From Symsagittifera roscoffensis (taxonomy: Eukaryota; Xenacoelomorpha; Acoela; Convolutidae): a DNA stretch of 64,000 nucleotides. Positions 1 to 11,000 of the stretch are shown here, in pieces. The translations under genes were made by a program, and so were the position numbers. The DNA is taken from contig NC_087070.1 in the NCBI RefSeq assembly GCF_963678635.1, forward strand, positions 2,092,994-2,156,993. Direction: 5' to 3'. Under the pieces are notes generated by a model that was not told where the DNA came from, did not search any database, and worked only from the letters and a program-made list of their open reading frames with translations. Positions within the stretch are counted from its first letter, which is position 1. Each line of letters starts with the position of its first letter.

Positions 1-865
1 GTTAAAGTTTACAAATTCTTTGTTTAGTTACGAATGTTATGTTAAATAGGATCTTTCTAAAAGTGATTTTGAAGATTTAAATTATTTGAGAAGTTATGAT
101 TAATTGTTTTTCGACTTAACGAAAATTGTTGAAAGATCTTAAATATTTGCTAATCAAATCAATTCATTCCTGTAGTAGAACTAAATTTTTAGTATAATTA
201 ATGGTCTTCAAATTTATATTTGCATTGATGAGTTCTAATTTGCAATACAAATGTAACCAATTTTGAATTGAAATGTCGTGCAAAGTTTTGTTTTGGTCAA
301 AAGTGAAAAGAGTTTATATTTAAGTCTGTACCATTCATTTCCCCAGACTGTTAAAAGAAAAGATATCCCTAATGATAGCTGAAAGACAATGTCAGCATCA
401 TTCATGCCAGTTGGATTCGAAAATTAGTGACACATTATACCATGTAACAGCAGGGGAAAACTATGTGAACTACAGCGATTGCAAGTATGACTCATAGATG
501 ACCTATAAAGCAGCCTAAGCTAGGATTTAGGGGAATTACTGAAAAACAGTAGAAAAGAAAGTGATTTAAAAAAAAAAAATTGAGAACGCATGTATATCAG
601 AACTACTTTAAGTCTAGCTGGAAATCCTTTGGGACAATGAAATTAACTCGAGTTGGCGTGTTTTCTTTGCACTTGGTATTTTTGTTGCAAAAATGCACTT
701 AGTTGTTATTTGGATTCTGAAAAAAAAATATTTAAACTCTTCTCTCGATGATGAGAAAATAAATCAACATGTTTTTCTACAATACACAAATTCAAAAAGT
801 CAAAAAATGTCAAGTGACCTTGGAAGTGAATTCAATAGAGGTTTTTAGTACGATGAATTGGAGTA
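1..865. other. Non-coding flank, nothing recognised
   Basis: AT-rich sequence with stops in all frames. I see no exon, RNA gene or clear repeat here. Confidence 0.5.
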
Positions 866-879
866 GGAGGTCTGCAACT

Positions 880-950
880 GGTGATATAGTGTAGTGATAA
901 AGCGTCTGCTTGAGGGTCCAAATGTCCCAGGTTCGATTCACGGCCAGTAT
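880..950 (+). repeat. tRNA-like head of a SINE
   Basis: A box-like segment (ATATAGTGTAGTGATAAAGC) is followed about 45 nt later by a near-perfect pol III B box (GGTTCGATTC, about 930-939). The spacing is that of a tRNA. No acceptor stem closes, so a tRNA-derived SINE head is more likely than a functional tRNA gene. Confidence 0.5.
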
Positions 951-1066
951 GTTTTAGTCGCTTTATAAGATTTTCAGTTTTCTGGCTTTCGTCTCAGTTC
1001 TCGTCGGCTTTGTTTCGGCTCTGTTTTTCAATCGGGTGATCAATTTAAATCTTTGGATCCTATAGG

Positions 1067-1133
1067 TAAAAGACTTAGGTTCTTTGAATGCTAAAAGACT
1101 TAGGTTCTTTGAATGCTAAAAGACTTAGGTTCT
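1067..1133. repeat. 25-bp direct repeat, 2.7 copies
   Basis: The unit starting TAAAAGACTTAGGTTCTTTG is present twice in full and once partly, with a 25-bp period and almost no divergence. That implies a recent slippage or duplication event. Confidence 0.85.
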
Positions 1134-1260
1134 AACTACTGTATATAGAACCGTCGATTTTTTTCTGCTGATGATTTTTCGGCTTCCCCGTTTTCTACTA
1201 GAAACCGAGAAGCCGAAAAATCTTCGTCAGAAAAAATCGACGGTTATATATACAATAGTT
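1134..1260. repeat. Foldback element (MITE-like hairpin)
   Basis: The left arm (AACCGTCGATTTTTTTC...GATTTTTCGGCTTC) is the inverted complement of the right arm (GAAGCCGAAAAATC...AAAAAATCGACGGTT). The arms are about 55 bp around a short centre and are flanked by TATATA-rich sequence. A partial copy of the inner arm (TTTTTCGGCTTCG) occurs near 1757. No coding capacity. Confidence 0.75.
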
Positions 1261-1540
1261 ATATATACTTCAGTATATACAAAAGTATAGCATTCAATGA
1301 TTTAAAATGATCGCGCCATTGAAAAATACAGCCATTGAGAACTGAGACCAAAAGCCAAAAAATAGTCTAAGAGGGCGGTAAAAAGATTATGGCCGTGAAT
1401 CTCTGTCATTTTTGTTACGAATGTAAATAATCTTCATCTGCGTACGCGTGCTTATGTAATGACATTTAAAGCCGTACCTCAGAGCCGTCTAATGATTTTT
1501 ACAACAAAGTTTCGATCTTTTTTCTGAATAATTACACTTT

Positions 1541-1620
1541 CGATTAGCAAGTGTTATCAAATCGGAATATCGACTGTTTTGTTTGTGTTAACAACCTGTC
1601 TACAAAATATGTTGAGCCAT
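1541..1620 (+). repeat. Dispersed repeat body, copy 1
   Basis: Contains the motif AAGTGTTATCAAATCGGAAT followed by ATCGACTG and GTTAACAAC. Related copies lie at about 9770, 10250, 11228 and 27500, some followed by a tRNA-like B box, so this is probably the body of a SINE-type family. Confidence 0.55.
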
Positions 1621-2559
1621 TTTCTGTGCTGCCCACTTGCTCAAGTTCGTTTAAAAAAATAAATTTTAAGTAATTGCTATTAATTACTGGTAACTGTTTA
1701 TCTAGAATTCTTACCATTGTTGTAAAATTTTAGATTTGCATTATCTTTTACTGATGGTTTTTCGGCTTCGTACTTGTCGACTAAAGCTCTGTCGGCATAA
1801 GCTCCGAATTGCGTAGACCACCTTGCAAGCACTACTCATATTTAACTTGTGGATCCTATGTGGGCAGTACCCATAATTTTTTTTCTATAAGATGTTGCCG
1901 AAAAGTTTTGGTTGATTTTCAGCTTAATGGCAAAGAATTCTGTCAGCTTGCTTGCCTAATATTTTGTTGCTTAAAAACATCCGGTTTTGTTTTTGAGATC
2001 GATAAGACTATTCAAAATCAACCTCACGAGACTTTTCTAGAAAATATAATTAAATTAAGACCTGGATAAACTTCATTTTTTCAAAAGAATTATACTAGTT
2101 CCTTCAATGGCAATATCGTTCGAATTCCTTTTTGCTACTTCTTGAGTGACATGCCGTTTTCATTCTATACTTGTTCTATCACGCTCATACGTGTTATCAA
2201 GCTCAGTTCCGCCTGTTTTAACTTTTTTTGTTCGTTTTTTTTTCGTAATGGCTTCAAATCTGTCAATAATTTTCTGATATATCTCAAGTTTTTTTTCTTT
2301 AACTACTTTTCAACTGAAATTTCAATTTAAAGTTCAACTTAAAAGCTAAAATTTATTTGGACAAAAAATTTTTTTTAAGACCCATTAAAAATTTTTGAAG
2401 GAATTCTTGCTTCATGTAGTGCTCCATCTTTTATCACGCAAACATGGGATATATCAATATGGGATAATTAGGTTACACGAAGAAAATTTAAATATATATA
2501 TATATAATTTTTTGATTTGAAGTTAATGAGCATATAAAGGTTTTCGAGCTGATTTTCAT

Positions 2560-4070
2560 ATCAGTTTTGTTCCTGTTTGATAAAAACAGGTGTTATGAAA
2601 AAAAATTTTAGTTGGGGTTTTATATTTTTTGAGACCCTTTCGAAAAAATTTTCGCTTTTCTCAAAAGTTTTAGTTTTTTCTCAAAAACTACTCTGCCAAT
2701 TTTCAGAAAAAGCGGCACCAATGGAAAATTCGCCTACTCCCATGTGTGCCTGCAACATCTCCTAATCTCTTCTTAACTTAACCCTTTTTCTGCAGCCTTC
2801 AAAAAAGTCTGTGGGGGAGTTTTTGACTCAAATTTATGGATTTTTTTTTCAAAAACTAACCTTTCAATTTTGAGATTTTCGTTTCAATTGATAGAGCGGT
2901 TTGTGGGAAGCTCCTCTGCTTCAGCGGTTACGCCCATTTTTTTCTACACAAAAAGTTATGGCCCTCGGAAAAGTCAAATTTTTGATTTTTTTGCCCGTTT
3001 TTAAAGCTTTTTGACTTTTCTGGTTACTCTCAAATTATATACTCTCAAGTTTTGGTTTTTAGCAGTTCTTAAAACGTACCCTCCTAAGTCTGACATTTGG
3101 ATTTCAATCGAAGGGACGGGTTGTGGCAGCTCCCCTGCGTTAGCGGCTACGCCCAGTTTTTTTGACTGTTCTGAAAAACTACGGGCACAATTCTGAGATT
3201 TTGGGTTCAATGTACAAAATTGTTATGAGAAGCCTCCCTGAAGCAGCGGTTACTCGCAAATTTTTTTGTTCACAAAAGGTTATGGCACTCAAAGTAGTCA
3301 ACAATTTGATTTTTTCAACTTTTTAAATCTTTTGACTTTTGTTAAAATCTACGCGCTTAAATCTGAAGATTTTAGATTCAATGAATAAAACAGTCATGGG
3401 AAGTTCTTCTCATTTTTTTACACAAAAAGTTATGGCCCTCGGAAAATTCGAATTTTTGATTTTTTCCCATTTTTTCTACCGACACAAATGTGAGATGGGC
3501 AATGCAAAAAAAAACAGGTTTTGTGAAGCTCGCCTGAATCAGCGATTACTCCAGAAAATTTTTATAAAGAAGGTTATCACCCCCAGAAAATTTTGTACCG
3601 TTTTTGAAACTTATGAATTTTCTTGAAAATTACCCTCCCAAATCTGAAGTTTTGAGATCAATCGAAAGAACAGGCTGTGTGAAGCTCCCCTGAGTAAGCG
3701 GCTACGCTCAGTGTTTTTCCACAAATGTTTAAGGTCCTCGGAAAAGTCGAGTATTAGACCAATTGCCCAATTTTGAAGCTTTCGAATTTTTTTCGAAAAG
3801 TACCCTCCCCTATCTGAGAGTTTGTGTTCAATCAAAAGAAAGGGTTGAGAGAAGCTGACCAGAACGAACGAAGACGTCCAATTTTTCTTACAATTAAGTT
3901 ATGGCCCTCAGAAATGTCGTGTTATTTTTTTGAAACTTTTGACTTCTCGAAAACTACTAAGCCGAATCTGATATCAAGGGGTTAATCGAGGAAAAAGATT
4001 GTGGGAAGCCTCTCAGCATAATCGGCTACGCGTTAAAAAAATGTATAAAATTTGTTGTCTTAAGGAAGTT
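2560..4070. repeat. Degenerate tandem array, about 150-230-bp units
   Basis: At least eight diverged units share the landmarks GGGAAGCTCCTCTG.TTCAGCGGTTACGCCC, then ACAAAAAGTTATGGCCCTCGG, then TTTTTGA.TTTT and a CAAATCTGA block. Landmarks occur near 2909, 3128, 3231, 3524, 3681, 3852 and 4005. The array starts with TTCCTGTTTGATAAAAACAG, which also opens the array near 8228. Short open frames in the array are by-products of the repeat. Confidence 0.7.
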
Positions 4071-4778
4071 TCCAAATTGTCAAAAAATTTTAACCTTATT
4101 TTGTTAGAGAAACAATAATTTCTCAAAAAATTTCACTCTTATTTTGTTAGAGAAACAATTGAGGTTTTGGGTGAAGCCCATTTTTTTGAAATGATCTATT
4201 TCATCCCGTATCAACCAACAAAATCAAAAAATTGTCAAACAGGTTTGTCTAGCTTTAGCTAGACCCCTATTCGTTTCTGTTGAATTTGCGTACAGATTCT
4301 GCAGCAATTTAACAATTTTTGCAGTCTATCTAGTATCCAGATTATTTCGAATGACGTTCGAGTAATCTACTAATTCACTCTTGTTAATGCGTTCTAAGTA
4401 CAAAACTTGTGAGCTATATATACGCAGATTTTGGATCAATTTGATTTTCTCCCTTGTGGAAATAAAGATCCATGACAAATATGAATGTCCAGGAGTTGTA
4501 ACTTCGACTTTCTGACAAAATAAAATACTGGCGAATGCCTATATTTTACATGAAATGCAGAGTAAGACTCTCGATGAATTGTGTTGCTTTGGAATGCATT
4601 GCACGTAGAGTTCTGTTTAGATAAAAAATTAATTTAAAATTATGAATTATTTATTTGTCAATACCAAATCAATTCAAGTTATGCATAATTTATCAAATCC
4701 ATATTGCTTCTTGATATCATTTATCACCAGCAACCATTTGTCAGCATTCATTTTTCTTAAATTCATTGCCTATTTCAA

Positions 4779-4795
4779 ACCATTCCGTTTTTCAG
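4779..4795 (+). promoter_or_regulatory. Probable spliced-leader (trans-splice) acceptor
   Basis: A pyrimidine-rich tract ending TTCCGTTTTTCAG lies 8 nt upstream of the acyl-CoA dehydrogenase ATG (leader AGCCCAAA). I see no matching upstream 5' exon. It could also be the acceptor of an ordinary 5'-UTR intron. Confidence 0.45.
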
Positions 4796-4803
4796 AGCCC
4801 AAA

Positions 4804-5044
4804 ATGAGCTCTAGAATTACGAAATTTACATCTAAATTTCATTTTACCACCTTTGTTCGAACTTTATCCTCAACAGTTACCGCTAAAAATGCTGACTCAT
4901 CAGTTCCAAGGCCTAAACCTCTACCTCAGGCGTCGTTAGAAGCAGAGCATATCTACACTAGTCAACATGTAGAACTCAGAGAGTCGTACTCAAAACTGAT
5001 TCAGAAGGAAATTGAGCCCTACATCGATGAATGGGAGGCAAAAG
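4804..5044 (+). CDS. Acyl-CoA dehydrogenase exon 1
   Basis: Codes the presequence and the first helices, ending ...DEWEAK plus one base. An in-frame ATG at 4642 exists but the stretch between lies before the acceptor at 4795, so the start at 4804 is preferred. The boundary is G|GAAAGA with no GT. It is fixed by the conserved EWEAK-G-IFPAHELF reading across the junction. Confidence 0.88.
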
Positions 5045-8000
5045 GAAAGATGGATTACAATAACAGAAAAAAGTTCAAATTAGGGGGAAAAATCAGATTA
5101 TAGTTGAATTCGCATCCTTATAGAAAGATTTTTGTAACTCACAGATCAGAGTTTTTAGCGAATAAGATGTTGACCATATTAGTTGAAGGATATCTTTTCT
5201 GCCTAGTAAGTTGAATGTTCTCAATCGAACCGAAGTTGCATTTTCAAAAGTGATCACTTGTGGGTTAAACATGGAATATTGCGTCGATATTTGAAGCCTA
5301 GAGGTAATAATATCGAAAGCTGAAGTGTGTGGAGAAAAAGCTTAATCAAATGCCTTTCACCCTTACATCATTTTATCAGGAACCTTCTTTAAAAGCGTCA
5401 TAAGACGTTAATTTTTGCCAAACAATTTCCCTCAGTGAAGCATGCTGCAAAATCAAGCATGCAATATTTCATTGATGAGTTTAAGATAGTCTTTTAAAAT
5501 AATTTAAAATAAAGACTTACCCTTTGTGAGACACAACAGAAAGGCGACATTTAAGATAAAAAAATTTTGATAAAAAAAACGCGTCGAAACTTGTGAGTTT
5601 CGTATTTTTTAAAATGATAGGCCTGATATTGTAAACTACCACATCCTCAGGAATATTTCCGGCTCACGAACTGTTCAAGAAGCTAGGAGATGCAGGCTTC
5701 CTGGGGATATCCAAGCCAGTCGAGTATGGGGGCATGGGGCTGGAGTACAGTTATGAAATCGCTGCGGCGGAGGAGTTAGGAAAGTGCTCTTGTGGGGCAA
5801 TCCCGATGGCAATTGGTAGGAAAGTTTTCGGACTTATGTAACAATCCCCCCTTTGCAAAAAAAAACGAATATCCCCCTTTTGGGGGCAGATTCGTTACTA
5901 GAGACAAAATGCCCATATGCTTAGTCGTTGAATTTGTTCATTATATGGAGTTATTTTCTATTATTATTTAAAGAAGATCCATCTGTGGGAACCTATGGTA
6001 AGTTATCATGGAAAATTTTATTCAAAAAAAAAAACAAACTGAACCTTCATTTGTGATGTCTTTTTGATCAGTAATGTTATTAATGAGTACATTAAATTTG
6101 GCTTCATTTGAAACCTTATTTCCTTAATATCTGGCATACTCTTGCATATTTGACATTTTCAGTGTATGTTTTTATGGGTTAAAATTATTTTGTGGTGACC
6201 GTGAGTGGAGGGGGTAGTTAAAATTCTTTCTCCCATATTATCATCTAGACAAACTGATGACTATTTACGTTTAATAAAAGTAGATTTCTTTCATCTTTTC
6301 ATTTTTTTCCAATCTCTTCTGTTTTGCTGGGCCATAGTAGGAACTGAACCGCTTCAGAAATTATGCAATTAAGAATTAATGTTAAACGATAGTAAAATTT
6401 GTTGTTCATTCAAAGATAAGTCAATTAGAAGAATTACCCAAGGAGTGGGTTAAAGACTTTTGTGTACCTGGCGATAGTCCAGAAAAGAATTAGTACGAAA
6501 TATTCGGATCAGTTTTTCTCGATTGATAACTTCTTTGTTCCGACCGCTTAGAGCGGGGAAGAAACTTGTATTTGGGTGTGTTTTAGTTTATTTTTCGATC
6601 ACTGAAAGTGGGGAGAAACTATGCCTTCGGGCTTTAAGTTTTTTTCTTATTTTCCCATGCAGAATGAAAAAATAAACAGATCTTTCCTCGTAGAATTTTG
6701 CTTTTTTCCTGTTTGATGTTCCTAATAAATTTAACTCCCAAATAGCAAATTTTACAATTTCCCCCGCCCAACTTCACCCAGATTCTCCCTTATGCAGGCA
6801 GCACTTGAAAAACATAATCAGTAGCTTGAAAATTTTTCCCGTTTGCTTAGCAATCTTGGTTTTAATTAAAAAATGGATAAGTTATTTTTCTTTTTGCAAG
6901 ATTTCATATTTTTCTCAAGATGATGAAAACAATCTTTTTTTACTATTGCTGCGATAAGAGAAATTGTCATCAGTGCTTCTGAGTGCAAAAATTTGAACCA
7001 AATATAAATTATTTAGTTGAAAAAATGGTGGCGCTAATTCTTCTGTCTAAAACGGACTTTCAAATATGCTTCATCATATGATCAATGTGACTTAAAACAT
7101 AGCCAATTCCAGCAAAACCAGCGGGCCATAAAATTGTAAATCAAAGCACGACCATTATGCTTTAACTGCAGTTGAATATTTCATCGCAGATCAGATCACG
7201 CCTAGCGGAAAATTTGAAAGCTTAAACAACTTGCCGTTCACGCTCTTTAATTTCTGTTCACCTGCGTTCGTCTTTAAAAATTTTGCACCAAAAATGGAAT
7301 TTTGACAATTGCAAAATACGATGCGCTCTTTGACGTGTGTTAAGATTGTTTCAAAGATCCAAAGGGTTTAAGTTTCAGACAAAAGGGGAAATAATAGGGT
7401 TTATTCATGCGTCAATGGGCTTCCATTATGCTGAATGATGCTGAGTGCAAATCTCAAATTGTTTTCCAAATGTCACCAAAGTACATCCTGTCTATATAAC
7501 TCCTACTGTTGAGTTTTAATTCAAGGGAAAATGTATTTTTTTTTCGTAATTGCGTCAGCCAAAATTAATTTGCAATTTGTGTCACAAAAACTTATCGTTT
7601 GTGTTCCACGTATTTATGACATGCTTTGTATCGATGATCGAATAGTACAGGTTAGGTTAGAAAACAAAACTTTGAGAAACAAAAGTTGTTTTGCAATAAA
7701 AGAAAATGGAAGGTCGTTTTCAAAGGAGGGCCTTTCTCATCTGCTAAAAATACTAAAAAAGCAAAAAATGGGAGACAATTTGTACAAAATTAATTGACTC
7801 TGAAGCAGCAGGTTTGCCTGAAGCAATAGTCATGCCGTTTCAAACGTTCCAAAAGAAATTTGAAGGATATTCAAACAAAAATGAATAATAATTTAATTGC
7901 AAAGTTGATAAATAGTTATTATTCCATTTAGTCGAACTGTTTTTGCTTATTTGAAAAATAGTCGAAGAAATCCAATTTTTGAAAAACTTTTAATTGCCAA

Positions 8001-11000
8001 CCAGGCAGCCTTCTCCTTCTATGTTTTAAGAGCAATTTTATCGAATTACTACTAGATTTTCCTCGTAATAAAATTCATTTCGCATATATACTCATTACAC
8101 ATGCGAGCGTAGTGTCTTATTGCGGTATCCACTTTTTTGTAACCTAGTCGCAAATAAGTGCTGATACAAGTAGCACAGCATCAAAGTGGCACAGCATCAA
8201 AGTTTTTTTTTGGTTTAATGTTGGCTAGTTCCTGTTTGATAAAAAACCAGGTGTTATGAAAATATATGGGATTTGTTTTTTTTTAATGATTGCAATTGCG
8301 GAAGCAAATGTCTTTATTTTTTGAAACGATTCGGAAAGTTTTTGCTTCGTTTGCTTGTCTGTCTGACTACTCTATTAGTTTCTTCTTACTTTACTCGATT
8401 TTCTACTGTCATCGAAAACTTCACTGGGGGGATTTTTCGACCCAGTTTTTTGGATTGTTTTCATTTTCTCGAAAACTACCCGGTCAAATGGGAGATTAAG
8501 GGAGTAGTCAAAAGAACATGTTATAGACATCACCTATACATAAGCTGTTACATTTTTTTTGTAGAAAAAGAGTTATGGCCTCTTAAAAAATGTCTCAGTT
8601 TTGAAATTTTGACCGTTTTTTGGCAAATTCATTTTCTCAAAATCTACCTTGCCGAACCTTAGATTAAGGGTTCAATTGCAAAAAAACAGTGTAAGGAATT
8701 TTCATTGCATAATCTGCAATGCCTAAATTGTTGTAAAAAAAATTACGGCAAAAAAGTTGTCCAATTTAGAAATATGGATTTTTTCAAAAACTACTTGACA
8801 AATTTGAGGTCAAGGGTTTGAGGTCAACAAAAGTTCACCTTAGAAAATGAGCAATTGTTGAATTTTTGGCTATTTTCGAAAATTTTTCGAATTAATTATC
8901 TCGAAAGCTACGCTGCCGAATCTAAGATTAAGGTTCAATCGAAAGAGCATGCCCTAAGCAGCTAAGTTTCTCATAGTGGCTATGTCCTTTTTGTTGTAAA
9001 AAAAGCCATGTTTGAACTAGCAAATTCCATTTTTTGCCGTCTAAATTTTGAAATTTTGACGTTTTTGTGGAGGTTTTTGTCGAAAACTAGCCTGCCAGAT
9101 CTGAAAGCAAGATTTATTCCAATCAAAAGAGCAGGTTCGAATAATTTTCTCTGCATAGCAACTAAGCCTTAGTTTTTTTTAGAAAGGTATTGTTCAATTT
9201 TAAAAGCCATGTTTTGAAATGCTGGCTGTTTTTGGAAATTTTTGAGTTGTCTCGAAAACTACACTGCCAAATGTGAGATTAAGGGTTCAGTCGCCAGACC
9301 ACTTGCTAGCATTTTTCTCCTTATAGTGGCTACGCCCTTTTTGTATAACGGTAACGTTGGAATTGCAGAAGTCCTTTTTGGAAATTAACCTTTCGAATCA
9401 GTATATTTAATGTTTGTATCAAACAGGTACGTAAGGTTAAATAAAGTGAATCGGCGATGGCGATGGTGCTAGGAAATCTGACGTTAAATCACGAGGTCTC
9501 GGGCTTGTTTCCTGCACATATCAGAGTCTTAGTTAAACCTTTTCTTTCCTGATTCACTTTTTGACACTTTGAGCTACTTTTTGCCCTTGTATCTCTTGTT
9601 TGCAAAGCACAGATTCGCCTATCTCTGTAACCTCCAGTAACTTCTAGTGGTAGTTAAATTCTAGAAGTAGTCTTTTTACAACGTTTTTAGTGTTGCATTC
9701 TTATGTCAAAACAAATCTGGAAATCTATCTGTCAAGAAATAAACTAAAAATGCCATGAAATAAGTCATTACGCTTGCGATGAGCAAACATTATCAAATCA
9801 GAATATCGACTGGTTTTATTCATTTTTTAACTTGTTTAACAGAATCACTTGAATCATTCAATAGCCTGGTAGTGATAAATAGTGGGTTGGAAGCATGCTT
9901 CAAGTGAAGGTTTCTGGATAGTTTTTTCTTCGACTTCTAAAAAGAAGATTTGCTCGATTGAAATGTTTTGACAGAGTTTTCTTTATACCACCGTAAAGAT
10001 ATTTTATTTAGTTCAAAATTGAAAAGAAATTTAAGCTGCGACCAGATTTTGCAACGGGAGATGTGAATACTGCTATTTACGGAAAACCAATGCGCTCTAG
10101 ATATTTATTCAGGCGAAGCGTTTGCGGTAAATTAATCCGGCTCAGAAATCATTCCAATTTGAGCCGAGGGAGTCTAATCTGATCAATTAAAGCGTAAATA
10201 GTTTCTGAAATGCATTAAGATTTGATGTTTTTAAAAAATCAATCTCAGATTCTAACGATAGCGATTAACAAGCGTTATTAAATAGGAACATAGACTCTGT
10301 TTAGGCTAACAACTTGTCTCTCAGAATCACTGAATCATGTGATTGCTTGATTTTTAATTAATTCAACTTCACTTACTATTCTGTGCATATGGCGAAAAAG
10401 TAACATCCATGCCTGGGATGACAAAGGCACAGTGTTCGAACCCTGTAAGGACGTTTTGTTTTTGCAATTGAAAATTTCTACAATTTAATTTTTCAATCAT
10501 TTTTATGATTGCAAATTTAGTCTGTGCTGCTCTGGAAAACAAAAATAAGCTGGAAAACTGAAAAATATCGAAATTATGATTTTACCTGATTGCAAAAATC
10601 TAATAACTCCTGTTTTTCTTACAAACTATTATAAATCGCCTGTTTCAAGTTTGCCAAATTATTTTTCTTTTCAGTCATAATTGCGTTGTAAACTGGTCGA
10701 TTGAGCATACATTAGAAACAAGTTGAAGTTTTTCAATATCATGTCGAAGTTTTTGTAGCTTTCTCTTCGCTTGTGTTTAAAATTCTTTAAATTTTCAAAA
10801 AGAAAATTAGTTAGACGTTTTAAGGGAACTCAGAACACCCGATACGAGGAGTTTTGTTCTTTGTAAACATGCATCCGCGCCATCAATGATTTATCAACTG
10901 AACGCGTACCTAGAATTGATATAAATGGCTAAACAAAATTGATTACTTGAGAATGAAAAAAGCAAAAGGGCTAGGATTTAGAGGGCAATCGTTTCTACGG

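Noticed and set aside
880-950. Functional tRNA gene
   Set aside because: Good B box, but the acceptor stem does not pair and related copies show repeat behaviour.
4642-4803. Upstream in-frame ATG extending acyl-CoA dehydrogenase by 54 residues
   Set aside because: The extension lies before a strong splice acceptor at 4795, has intron-like composition, and would bury the mitochondrial presequence.
7531-7797. 88-codon open frame
   Set aside because: No domain, composition like the surrounding intron, no splice support.
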